Below, piece after piece: positions 30,412 through 41,200 of a stretch of DNA of 64,000 nt (position 1 is the first letter of the stretch; each line of letters starts with the position of its first letter). The notes below the pieces were generated by a model. The model saw nothing but the letters and a program-made list of their open reading frames with translations, was not told the origin of the DNA and did no database searches. A program made the translations under genes and the position numbers. The stretch is from the NCBI GenBank assembly GCA_001936135.1, contig CP012810.1, forward strand, positions 1,302,001 to 1,366,000. The letters are read 5' to 3'. Origin of the DNA: Saccharomycopsis fibuligera x Saccharomycopsis cf. fibuligera (taxonomy: Eukaryota > Ascomycota > Saccharomycetes > Ascoideales > Saccharomycopsidaceae).

Positions 30412-31001
30412 ATGGGCTCATTTTACAGAATCTTAGGTGCTAAAGTTCCTGCTTGGGCTGTACGTATTTATTCATTTTACAATTGAAGTAGATCATTGTC
30501 AACGTCAGCAACGATCAATGATTAGTGATCAATCATCAATGGTCTCAGCAGCAACAAAAAACAAAAAACAAAAAACAAAAAACAAAAAACAAAAAACAAA
30601 AAACAAAAAACAAAAAACAAAAAACAAAAAACAAAAAACAAAAAAGGCGTTGCGAAACGTTGAGACGCAATTGTACATTTGAAATGATTTCTGCTTATAG
30701 AGTTTCATAGATAATCATAGGATCAATTATTAACATTAATGCCCTTTTAGTTATCTGCTGGTACCATTGGTGCCGCTGTTGGCGCTGGTGTCTACTCTAG
30801 CTCTGGTAAAAAAGACGCTCCTACTGAAGCGCCAGCCGTTCCTGCTGCTGGCAAAGCTAATGGTGGTGATGACATTGATGTTGAAAAAGTCTTGAAGTAA
30901 GTATTTGATTTGTCGTGGGCTAATTGTTTTCACAAATATGTTACTAACTTTATATTTTTAGCGATTTCTTAAAGGACAACGAAGACAAAAAAGCTGCTTA
31001 A
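30412..31001 (+). CDS. ATP19: mitochondrial ATP synthase subunit k, two introns
   Basis: The coding sequence is exon 1 30412-30459, intron 1 30460-30750 (GTACGT...TTTTAG), exon 2 30751-30896, intron 2 30897-30961 (GTAAGT...TTTTAG with TACTAAC at 30942-30948) and exon 3 30962-31001. The product has 77 residues, starting MGSFYRILGAKVPAWALSAG and ending VLNDFLKDNEDKKAA. This layout (short MGxxYxIxGK start, one glycine-rich membrane segment, charged C-terminal helix) matches yeast Atp19, a small subunit at the dimer interface of F1Fo-ATP synthase in the inner membrane. Both introns restore a continuous frame. Intron 1 holds a 13-copy CAAAAAA repeat. Confidence 0.85.
30555..30645. repeat. CAAAAAA tandem repeat, 13 copies, inside ATP19 intron 1
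   Basis: Thirteen exact 7-base units, wholly within intron 1. The repeat is 91 bases of a 291-base intron. The likely branch site TATTAAC lies downstream at about 30728-30734, so the repeat sits between the donor and the branch point. Confidence 0.95.
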
Positions 31002-31512
31002 AAATAAACTTGTCAACAATTTACAACTCAATGATAATAGTAATAATACAGCATAATGAATTTGACATAATAATTGTTTTTTTGAAAGACGTAATAATTT
31101 CTCTTAATTGAAAATATTCAGCTTAGTATTTGCGTAAGAGGTAAAGAAATGATAAATGAAATTTGAAAATATAAACAAGCAACATCACAAAGCCTAAAAA
31201 ACAAAAAAGTAAAATCAAACAAAAAAAAAAAAAAAAAAATAAAAGCTTGAAGCGCCATAAAAAAATTAGCAAAAATAGTTGAACCGAGACAAAAAAAAAG
31301 GTACGACAAATAAATAAGAATAAAGAACACAAAGTAAAATCCAACAAATGACAAACGAGGAGAAAGAAATCAAAGTAGAATGAAAATAAAAGCATAAGAA
31401 AAAGATAAACAAAGTAATAGCGGAAAAAAAAGTGTAGACTTGGTGTGTACCAGATTAAAAAAAAACAAACACAAAATTAAAAAAAGGAAATAGAAAAAAG
31501 GAAACAACGCCT
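31002..31512. other. convergent intergenic region, A-rich
   Basis: Lies between the stops of ATP19 (+) and the coiled-coil gene (-). It is strongly A-rich on the + strand with a run of about 20 A near 31220-31239. It probably holds both 3' untranslated regions. The two frames at 31118-31395 are compositional artefacts. Confidence 0.55.
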
Positions 31513-33750
31513 TTAGTAGTTCTCTTTCTCTTCTTGTGTATTTTCAAGATTAAGGGAAAAGTTTCTTGTTCCTCTTCTATTCTCGTTTTTTAAAGTCTCT
31601 CCAAGCGTGCCTTTTCTTTTTCCAACATTTAGGGAATCAGTGGTAGTTACAACTCTATTCCTTATTGGTGATAAAACTTTTTTCGAAACCTTGGGCCCAT
31701 TCAGAGATTTGGATGGGCTATTGTAAGGCGAGTTAGCTGCCGAAGTAATGTTTGAATCTATATTGTTTTTGTTAAGCAATACCATAGCTGAGGCGCCAAA
31801 AATATTTTTGTATTTGTCAAGCATCATGTTGTTGAAATTTGTCATAAGGTCATTATGTTTCTTTAGCAAGTTATCAAAGTCCTCGTACCTTGATCTATAA
31901 GTTTCATTTAAAAAGGCCAATTCAGACTTTAGTTGGGCGCTTTTGGTTTCCAATGTTGTGATTGATTTCTCAACTTTATCAGCGTATTCTAGATCTCCAA
32001 TGGATTTCTTTAACTTGGAGATAATTTGTTGCAACTCAAGTATTTTCTGATCTTTGATCTGAGTTTGCGAAGCTTGATTTTCCAATTCTTTTTTCAACAG
32101 ACTGATTTCTTGATCATTTTTGGAAGCAGTCGCTTTTTCAAATGACTGAGACTGAAAAGTTTTGCTAATTTGGGTAGTAAGATTGTTTTTTAAGTCTGTT
32201 TCCAACCGCTGTAATTCTTTTCTTACTAGTTCTTTTGTGGTTTCTCTGTCTGAGGTTAACTCATTGTGTAAAGCTTGCGAATCCTTGACAAGAACATCTT
32301 TAATGGTTTCGGAAAGTGACTTTTGAAATTTAGAGTTTAATGAGCTCACAAGCAACTGACTGATATTTTTATCAACTTGACTGGACCATTTGTTAAGTCT
32401 GTCATTCAAAAGTTTCATATCTTCATCAGTAACTAGTTTTTCGACGAGTTGTTTTTTCATTTCCTGCTTTAATTCATCCGCAAGGCTAAAAACTGCATCT
32501 TCATTCTTAAATTTAGATTGAAGTAAGGTTTCTTCGATATCATTAAGCTTTTGGGAAACTTTGGTAGTGAAAATATCTGCTAAACTTGACAAATCTTGGT
32601 TTGATGCTGTGTTGGCTTGAATGGTCAGAAGCATAGTTGAAATTGAGTCAATTTTTGCATCAAAATCTTTGAAAAGGGCTCTTTCCTTTTCACTGTTCAG
32701 ATGAAACCTTTCTTCAATAAGTTGACTGATATTACTCAATAAAACAAATGTGTCTTTTGTAGTATCTGGTTTCAGCACTCCACTAGCAATTTTTGTTTGT
32801 AGTTTTTTTAAGAACTCATCTTGTGAACTTTTCCAAGAACTAATTTCATTGATGATAGATAATGCTTCAGCTCTGTTTGCCTTGATAATATCGTATGTCA
32901 TCTTGACTTGCTTTTCATTAGAGAACCCTCCATCTTTACTGAGGCTTTCAAGCACTGGTTGAAATTTATCAAATGATATGGTAATTGAGTTCATAAGCTT
33001 TTTAGCTTCTTTGTCTTCATCTGACTTCTCATTTAATTGTCTAAATAGAGTCTTAAACTCTTTTGAAGATGACTCCATTGACTTCTTGGAATCTGTAAGA
33101 CTCTTGATAATGCTGGTGAGCTCATTATTTTTGCTTTGTGAGTTTTTGCTAAGCTCTTGTAAGCTTTCCTTTGATGATTTTACCGAGGAGACAATTGACA
33201 ACAAAAGATTTTTCAAGATGACTTCGTTATTCACAATTGTTTGAATCTGATTGCTAACTTCAATGTCAGTTAAGAAGTTAAACTTTCCGATATTTTTCTT
33301 GGTTGGTGATCCGGGTCTTGATCTATTACTTTGGGTTTCCTCCACAGCTGCAGTTGTTGCAGATTCTTTCGATACTACTGGTGTGTTTGTCGGATCTGAA
33401 GTTACTCGCTGCTTATGAGCAGGTGATGCTGAACTAGAAATGATGCTGTCATTGATGTTATCATTGATGTTATCTCTGGGACGAGCAGGGCTAGTATTAT
33501 CTCTAGAACGAGCACCGCTACTGATAATAGACGATTCGGTTGTATTCCCTACTGAATTCAAGTATCGCAGTCTGATACTGTTAAATGAAATATCGTTGAT
33601 CCTTTGACGTTTTTTGATGGGTGATAAGTTGACCTTCTCGGGATCTGATTTAACTGGTAATAGAGAGGGCCTTGAGGACTCTTTTCGAGATGGGGAGAGA
33701 GAGCGCTTACCTTCGCCTTTAGCAGGTGAAAGTCTATGCAGTTCGGACAT
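31513..33750 (-). CDS. large coiled-coil protein with CDK-type sites and KEN box
   Basis: 745 residues. The first ~150 are rich in Ser-Pro and Thr-Pro: LSPAKGEG, SLSPSRK, LSPIKKRQR, TSPARPR, ASPAHK and GSPTKK. Several of these fit the S/T-P-x-K/R consensus of cyclin-dependent kinases. Residues ~155-650 are predicted coiled coil (for example NELTSIIKSLTDSKKSMESS, SLLKKELENQ). A short C-terminal region repeats SP motifs (SPYNSPSK, LSPIRNR) and ends with NTQEEKENY, containing KEN, an APC/C degron. This suggests a cell-cycle-regulated structural protein such as a spindle or kinetochore component. I do not recognise the orthologue and give no symbol. Confidence 0.8.
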   Translation of the reverse strand: MSELHRLSPAKGEGKRSLSPSRKESSRPSLLPVKSDPEKVNLSPIKKRQRINDISFNSIRLRYLNSVGNTTESSIISSGARSRDNTSPARPRDNINDNINDSIISSSASPAHKQRVTSDPTNTPVVSKESATTAAVEETQSNRSRPGSPTKKNIGKFNFLTDIEVSNQIQTIVNNEVILKNLLLSIVSSVKSSKESLQELSKNSQSKNNELTSIIKSLTDSKKSMESSSKEFKTLFRQLNEKSDEDKEAKKLMNSITISFDKFQPVLESLSKDGGFSNEKQVKMTYDIIKANRAEALSIINEISSWKSSQDEFLKKLQTKIASGVLKPDTTKDTFVLLSNISQLIEERFHLNSEKERALFKDFDAKIDSISTMLLTIQANTASNQDLSSLADIFTTKVSQKLNDIEETLLQSKFKNEDAVFSLADELKQEMKKQLVEKLVTDEDMKLLNDRLNKWSSQVDKNISQLLVSSLNSKFQKSLSETIKDVLVKDSQALHNELTSDRETTKELVRKELQRLETDLKNNLTTQISKTFQSQSFEKATASKNDQEISLLKKELENQASQTQIKDQKILELQQIISKLKKSIGDLEYADKVEKSITTLETKSAQLKSELAFLNETYRSRYEDFDNLLKKHNDLMTNFNNMMLDKYKNIFGASAMVLLNKNNIDSNITSAANSPYNSPSKSLNGPKVSKKVLSPIRNRVVTTTDSLNVGKRKGTLGETLKNENRRGTRNFSLNLENTQEEKENY

Positions 33751-34461
33751 GATATTGTGTCAGTACTTAATTTCCGGCTTTATAAGAGCGTATAAAGAAT
33801 GTGTTCGTGTCGAAATCAGTACTAGAAAGAATTTTAAGATATGTTAATGTTTGATTCGAAACTCGCAAATTCAAAGCCAAAACAAATTAGGTAAACAAAA
33901 ACAGAAAAGTAAACAAAGGCACGTGCGAAGACAAGTTGCGCGCAATTTCAGAATTTTGACATGCACTTGATCCAAGATCATTTCTAGAACCGATTGAAGT
34001 TTGTATTAATCTAAGCGGCTTTCCAAAATGATAGTACAAATTACTCGCGGAAGTCTATTATTATGGGACTTAAACACACGACTTTATTACATATATGCAG
34101 TAGGAGTTAAAAAGATATATTGGAATTAGTAATATGCGGTATGAGAAGTTGAAAATATAAACAAGAAAAAATCACTTGAAACAGTTAGGGAATTATAGGC
34201 TTTATCGGCTTTCTATTCAAAGTGTAAGTGTTTATCTAATGAGAGAAAAAATGAAAATGAAATGCAAAGATAATGATATTTGAATCAAAAGAAAAAGTAT
34301 GATATTAGTAATATTAAAAGGAGAACGACAAGCAAAAAGTTAAAGAAAAATCAAATAAATAAAGCACCGGCGATCTGACGTTATTGGCTTGCACAAATTC
34401 CTAACAGAAATTCCAAATATAGGCCATAGAAAGAAAAAAGAGAAAATAACTCACTTCTCAC
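33751..34461. promoter_or_regulatory. promoter of the coiled-coil gene
   Basis: 711 bp between two minus-strand genes. It contains an E-box CACGTG at 33920-33925 (the Cbf1/Pho4-type core) and a perfect palindrome TTGCGCGCAA at 33936-33945, both within 200 bp of the start codon. The remainder is AT-rich without other recognisable signals. Confidence 0.45.
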
Positions 34462-36548
34462 TTAGCGTCTGCTAAAGGTGAAAACAACAAGAATCGATGC
34501 TGCTAATGTGAGGATGGCCCCTGGTAATATAAGTTGATTAGGCACACCAGGAATCAATTCTTTTTCAACCGGCTGCGAATAAATAATGGGTTGCTGTGGT
34601 TGAGCTTTTCTTGATTTTGGGTCACAGAGAATTGTTTCTAGAGAAGCTTGAGGATGATGCACAAAAAGATCAGCTTTTGTCAAACGTAGCTTCTTGCTGA
34701 TGGTAGCACAATCCGTCAAATCTTGATTAGTGGTTATAGCTACTAAATCTCCCTCATCATCTTTATAGGAGATAGCAAATTTTGGAGAGGAGCCACTAAA
34801 TTCACTTTTACTTCCTGCTGTCAGAAAAGCTACTTCACTGTCATCATCCGAATCGTCATCTAATGCTCCATTGGAAGCAGTTAAAAGCTTGAGTTCACTG
34901 TCATGCAATTTCTGTGCAATCAATGATTTAAGAGTATCAATGCCATCCTTAGGTTTCAAAGTGATTCTATGAACTCTTCCCAAGGGCGACTTGAACTTGA
35001 AACTAAAAGCGGTTTCTTTGATGTTGACTTCGGAAAAATGTGATCTGACATTTTCATGTTCATGTTCCATACCAACAACCGAAGAGCCTGCATCATCATA
35101 AGAAGCAGGCTCGTTAGCGCATGAAATAGAGTCATTAGGGCGAATTTCAGAACTCAAAGGCACAAGCTCGTTATGTGGGTGTGATGCAGAAGAATATTGA
35201 GTAGGATTAGTGCCACTTCCAGGATGAGAAAAGGAGTCTGAATGAACCGAGTCTGAATCATCAAGAGCTGTCCAAAACCTATTCCAAATAGGATTATCGT
35301 TATCATCCCCAGACTTCACAGCTTTAAGTTGGTTCAATGTTGCGTATGTTAACTTCAACACTTCCACAATACCAATTATTTCACTGTCTTCAACAACAGG
35401 CAAATTCAAATAGTGCCCGTTAAACATTTGTCTTAAGGCCTCATGGATTGTTAAATCTTTTGATGCACAATCTGGTTGTGGAGTCATTACTCTAACAACA
35501 CTGCATGTTTTTGGATCTAAACCGGCAGCAATAACCCTCAACACAACATCTTTTGAAGTAAAAATACCCGAGACTTCTTCATTGTTGGAATCTTTTACCA
35601 AAATAGCCGTAGTTCTGTTGTCCTTCATCATGACTGCTGCATCATATACTGATGATTTAACGTTGATGTACACCGGTAAAGTTGTTTCATCATCCAAAAC
35701 AGTATCCAAAGTTGGACCACCCATGAGCTCTTGCAAATTTTCGAAATACTTGACAACTTGGAATGGCTGTTGAGCAAGACCAATTTCATGGTTGACATTA
35801 TCCAAAGCGTCATAAAGTTTCTTAGAAGACTCGTACATTCTTTCAAGCTTTTCCATGGCTTCTTGGTAACATTTTGTAATATCTAAAACACCAGTCACTT
35901 GTCCTTCAGAATCCAAAATTGGTAAGTGTCTGAAGCCTCTTTGGACCATTAAGTTTAATGCTTCAGATGCTTGTGTATCATTGGCTACGCACATTGGATT
36001 TTTTGTCATGATTTCATCTACCGTCACAAATGCAGCCACTTTCCCACTGGCAACAACTCTGAATGCCAAATCCTTAGCAGTGAAAATACCGACTAAACGC
36101 TTGCGGTCATCAACAACAAGGATACAATTTTCTCTTTTAGCGCTCATTAAGCGGGATGCTTCCAAGGCAGTTGTGGAGGTCTTGCAAAGAATTGGCTCAC
36201 TTGGTCTTAATGACAGCACGGTGCCTGGAGTGCCTTTGTACCTGGCAGACTTTTTCAGGTTTCTTGAAGAAATCTCTCTTCTCTTTTTAGACAAGTCATT
36301 CTCAATCTTTCGTCTTATAGCCTATGTATTAGCTGGTTAGTGGAAAGTCTTAACACTTTGAGTAGAAAATTTTTTTTCGTGTAATTCTCGATCCACAGCT
36401 CTTAACGTACCTCATCTCTTTTGGTCTGTCTTTTTCTGGAGTCGTTGATCTCGTTGATCAGGGGTTTATGAACTAACGAAAGATTGTTAGGAGCAGAAGT
36501 TGCGGAGTACGCACTGGGAGTACTCTTCATAGGGCTTCTGTAAGACAT
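34462..36548 (-). CDS. CBS/PB1-domain protein with C-terminal membrane anchor, one intron
   Basis: Exon 1 36548-36411 (46 codons, MSYRSPMKSTPSAYSATS...), intron 36410-36322 (89 bases, GTACGT...CATAG with CACTAAC at 36342-36336) and exon 2 36321-34462. The joined frame reads RDE-AIRRKIEND without a break, for 665 residues. Four CBS motifs form two pairs (~70-185 and ~220-345; for example ENCILVVDDRKRLVGIFTAK and GFRHLPILDSEGQVTGVLDI). A PB1-like domain (~475-570) follows, and the protein ends in a hydrophobic tail (LILPGAILTLAASILVVFTF) typical of tail anchors. It resembles CBS-PB1 proteins such as S. pombe Mug70. CBS pairs usually bind adenosine nucleotides; the specific role is unknown. Confidence 0.88.
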
Positions 36549-36896
36549 GGTTCCTGGGGCCTAGTGGATTCTTGAGTGGATCTTTAGATACCAATGAAAC
36601 TATTTATGCCTGAGCTGGCGATTTCTTTATACTGTTTGTTTATTTATTTGTTTACTTAAATTTTCTGAGTTGAGAGTATACGGCCGGGTGACACAGAAAC
36701 GAGGGTGATCCGGCCCTGAGGGCGCTCTGCTGCTGCTTGTGGATGGCAATCCGCACAGACAAAGCGCTGGAGGCAAATGTCGATGCTCTGGCACCAGTGG
36801 TACCACTTCCAACGACCATCCATCCAGAGCTTTCTGATTCAAGATTTGATATAGAAGGATAACCCAAGAAGCTACTTCTCATAGACTCAGTATACA
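36549..36896. promoter_or_regulatory. divergent promoter between CBS/PB1 gene and SHP1
   Basis: 348 bp. The half near SHP1 (36,690-36,850) is GC-richer and opens short frames on both strands. None shows a UBA domain or splice sites joining it to SHP1. No specific element was recognised. Confidence 0.45.
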
Positions 36897-37796
36897 ATGC
36901 CAAAGAAAACTGATAAAAAATTTAGAACTCTTTCGGACTTGAACAGACCAGACAGCGAGGACAGCGATGATGAGAAGAACCTCTTCACTGGCGGTGAAAA
37001 GTCAGGTTTGGAAGTCGAGAAACCTCCAGAAGACAGAGCAAGAAGCCTCGTGGAAGATATTCTCCACGAGGCTGCTGAAACTGCCCAACGCGGTGGTTTT
37101 GATGATGAACCAGCAGCAACCAAAAGATTTTACGGGGGCGGCTACAGATTGGGCTCTGAAGAAGGTCCTTCAGAAAGAATTGCTGAAGAAAGACCAGATG
37201 TCTTGGAAAAAGTCAAAAGAACATGCACATTTTGGAAAGATGGGTTCTCAATTGATGATGGTCCATTGTACAGATTCGACGATCCAGAAAACAAAAATTA
37301 TTTGGCACAAATGAAACAAGGCAATGCGCCATTGGGATTATTTAATGTGTTACCAGGCCAAAGAGTTGACATTGAAGTTAAAACAAAATCTGATCAAAAT
37401 TACAAACCACCAAAAAAATCCGGTTTGAAATTCTCTGGCCAGGGCCATCGTTTGGGATCTCCAGTTCCCGGTGAAGTCTACAGTGAACCTATGTCAGATC
37501 ACGGAAAAGAAAAAGTGTCTTTAGAACAAGCAACCGGGTCAGCTAAAGAGCCAGAGCCAAGCAATGAAAATGACACAGTAGTCCAAGTTCGATTGGCTGA
37601 TGGAAGAAAGTTGAAAGTTGTTGTTGACAAAACTGGTCCTGTTAAGCAAGTGTTTGACTTTGTTAATAAAATTTTGGAAGACTCTAGAGAATACTTCTTG
37701 TCTTTGCCATATCCAGTTAAACCAATAACAGATCAGGAGATCAGTATACAGGAGGCTAAATTGGCTCACTCGGTTGTGATTCAAAGATGGAAGTAG
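36897..37796 (+). CDS. SHP1: Cdc48/p97 cofactor Shp1 (p47 family), UBA domain not found
   Basis: 299 residues. A helical, acidic N-terminal region contains GGEKSGLEVEKP and the first SHP-like box FYGGGYRLGSE. The SEP domain (~105-190; TFWKDGFSIDDGPLYRFDDP, NAPLGLFNVLPGQRVDIEV), the Cdc48-binding box FSGQGHRLGSPVPGE and a UBX domain (~222-299; VVQVRLADGRKLKVVV, ending VVIQRWK) follow. Shp1/p47 links Cdc48 to ubiquitinated substrates, membrane fusion and protein phosphatase 1. S. cerevisiae Shp1 has 423 residues with an N-terminal UBA domain. Here the frame begins after that region, and I see no upstream exon encoding one. Either the UBA was lost or it lies in an exon I could not find. Confidence 0.9.
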   Translation: MPKKTDKKFRTLSDLNRPDSEDSDDEKNLFTGGEKSGLEVEKPPEDRARSLVEDILHEAAETAQRGGFDDEPAATKRFYGGGYRLGSEEGPSERIAEERPDVLEKVKRTCTFWKDGFSIDDGPLYRFDDPENKNYLAQMKQGNAPLGLFNVLPGQRVDIEVKTKSDQNYKPPKKSGLKFSGQGHRLGSPVPGEVYSEPMSDHGKEKVSLEQATGSAKEPEPSNENDTVVQVRLADGRKLKVVVDKTGPVKQVFDFVNKILEDSREYFLSLPYPVKPITDQEISIQEAKLAHSVVIQRWK

Positions 37797-38258
37797 ATAT
37801 GTACATAATGGTTAATTAAATGTTTTGTATTTTTATAGTATAGTAGATAACAGAGTGCACTGGGATGCAAAATATGGGATAGTGCGACATTTCAAAAGCT
37901 TCACCGACAAGTATTCCTTTGGTTAACCCCGGATATTTAGAAAGCTTGGAATTGCACCCCCCTTATGGGCGATGCCAAACGTTCTGTCAAAATGGTAGGT
38001 CTGAAAGGTTTCAGCAGTTCTGAGCATCCTTACTTCATAGCAAATGCAGCTTCATGCATGTGGGATGCTTCCCTTTTTTATTTTTTTTTTATTTTTTGTT
38101 TTTAAAAAAATCGTTTTAGGCTCCGGCGTAATTTTTTTTTTGTATGGGAGAAAAAAATATTGCAATGCGTTTCTACCCCAGCTCAGAGGAGAGCCATCAT
38201 TAATAACCACTACCTGAATAAATAAACACTCATACCAACATGTTCATATAATGCTATT
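37797..38258. other. spacer between SHP1 and the DSS1-like gene
   Basis: 462 bp holding the 3' flank of SHP1 and the promoter of the next gene, with T-rich tracts at 38,070-38,150. No specific signal was seen. Confidence 0.5.
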
Positions 38259-41200
38259 ATGGCTTTTCAAATAACAAAAAAAGAAATTTTACCCTTTGTG
38301 CGAGATTGTTTGCAAAGCGTGCTGCAGTATCAGTGTTGGCCTTCACTTTATCGCCGACCTACGAGACTTTATAAATACGAAGTGCTTCATCAAAGATGCT
38401 TCAATTCACATACAAGGCTAATTAAATCAAATCACCCAATAGACGGGAATTATTTTGAGAAAAACTTGGCCGAGGCAGAGCGCAAATCTGTGCTGTCTAA
38501 TGACTCCCACGAAACGAAAACAGTGAAGCCTGCAGCTATTCTGTCTTCTGTTTTACACGATCTATCCAGTCAAAGCTTTTTCCCAAGCGATTCAATTGGC
38601 AACTCCCAAGAATCTTTAAAAATCTCAGGAAATTTGTTTTCAAAGGAAGATGACGATATCGAGTATGTTGAGCATACTGATAACGTTGACGCATTTTCTC
38701 GACAGCGAAATCAGAACTTTAGATCGAGCGCTAGCTATTGTTCCAAAATCCTCAATGATTCGACAATCAATCCAGAGCACCTTTTCAAACCTTTAGTTTA
38801 CAATTTAAATTTACAAACATTTAAACAACTTATTGACCAAAAATACAACTATACCGAGAATTTTCATAAAAGGCCAGTGCTTGGGTCGTTAGTGGAAGCA
38901 AGGACCTTTGATAATGAGATTAGATTTGGAATTGTGATTCGGGAACAAATAGGCAACTTCAAAGATAGTCTCTCAAAAATAAAAATATTCACTATTGAAG
39001 GCAAAGTTGAGGAAATTAGAGCCACTGACATATCTTTCCATCTTTATGCGGTATTTGATCCCAAAAAGATACAACTGGTGTTTGGAAACAATGGCAACCA
39101 ACACTGCCAGCAAAACTCACTGCTATATCAACATTTACTACTATACTTGATCAAAGGGTCAGTCAACCTTGTGAAAATACTCGATGCTAGGAACTTTGAT
39201 GATATTGCATTCTCAAAACTCGCACGGCACAATACACTTAATGGTCTCACAGTTGATGACTATATTGACGAATTACCAATTTTTTCTACCAAACTTCTGT
39301 ATTTTTCACAGAAAGAATCTTTACTTAGCAAAAACAAACTCAACAAGTTGCAAATCTACATATCAGTGCATTTTATAATATCCAGTAGGCCCGAGAGATA
39401 CATATTTGTATTGAACAAAAACAATTTTGCTCCTCTGCAAGACAACCAATACTCTAACTCATGTCCCAATGCAGCCATTATGGCCAACTCAATACAGAAC
39501 TCGTTACTTGTAAATAAAGTGCTAAATGAGGAGAAGTTTCAGGAAAATATTTCTGTATTTGTTAAGGAAGTGAATGATTTGCTCAATAATGATATTAACG
39601 AAAGCAACAAATTCTACAAATGGTTAAATAATTCGGTATTCTTGAATCACAAGGAATACGAAGTCTACGATTCGATTATCAACTTGTTTAAGTATTATAT
39701 TGCGTATCCACATCAGCTTGTAGCTACAAAACTTGAAAACATATTGCATCAGATCACAACGAGACCTGACGGTTTATTGAAGTTACAGTCCCCCATCACT
39801 CAAAGACAGGTATTTAAGTTTCTTCAATATTTTGGCATTTATAAGGACGACACAGACATTTACCTATCAAATAATTTTCTATCTTTCAAAACACCAGGCC
39901 AAAGTCAATCAGTCGCTACAATTTCTCAGTTAGTTTCAACTAGCAAAACTAACGAAGATTTGGCCTTCCAAGATACTTACTCATTTGCTAACGATGCTGA
40001 ACTTCATAATGACAATTTTAGCCATTTGAGATATGTACGAAACAAAACTGTTTATGGGTTGCCTTCAAACTTGGGCCATGGCGGCATGTCAGAAATGGCG
40101 ATTTCATTCAGTGACGTTGATCAGCGTAATTTGACGGTAAATATCCATGTTCCTGATATTGGATCGTTTATTCATCCGAAGTCAGAGCTATTGTATCATT
40201 TACTCTTGAACGGGAGGAGACTTGAGGCTCCGAATGGAACGCTAGAGTTCCTTCCAAAAAGCATAATTAATAATTTTGCTTTCAAAACAAATGCAGCAGC
40301 TGCTGAAAATGGTGCGAATAGTAATGACGCAATTGAAAATAAAGGGTTTAATTGTATAACGTTCTCTTTCAAGTATGATCCATGGCGTGACGATCTGTTT
40401 GATTTCGACAAGCTAAAGATTAATATCAAGCTAGAATTCTTGAAATCTGTCAAAGTACTTGATGAAGAGCTATTGCTGGATGTTTTAGAAGATAAACTTG
40501 ATTTTTTTGGACTTTTCAGCCAGTCTGAAACTAGCGTTCGGGATTTTGAGTTAAGAAAAATTGAAAAAGAAGCCATTAGAAGTGTTTATTCGATTTGTAA
40601 AAGAAGAAACATGCTTAGAAATGGAGATTATGCTCTTGAATCGGATATTGATCTCGAAGCCCCTAAAATTGAAGTGAATGGCGCCGGCAGCTTCACTCAA
40701 GTTACATACGATACTTCACATCGCATGGAAGACAGTACAGCTATGTTTTTGCGAGAGCTTAAAGTTTTGGTTAATGAAGTCGCTGCAAGATACGCTATAC
40801 AGAACAAATTACCAGTAAATCATCATTCTCAAAATTTAGTACAAAATGGTAACGCTGCAAACGACTATAGAGAAGTGGTACCTGAAAATTACATGCTTCC
40901 GAGATTCAAAGCTTACGATTATGAGCATTTTCTATTTGGAAAACTTCGAGGGCGCGCATTGCCTACTTCATATTTCTCAGCTTTGAGTTACTTGGATATG
41001 CCAAAAGTGGGATTTGATCCCGGCAATGAACTTGAAGCTGATTTGAATAACAAAATCCTTGAAGCTACAAGACAACAAAAAGTTGATGATTCAGAGTATA
41101 CTTCCCTTGCTCATAGAAAGCTCGGCATCAGATACGGTTATGTCAAGGTTAATTCACCATTCAGTGAACTAGAACAGCTTATCAACCAATGGCAAATAAT

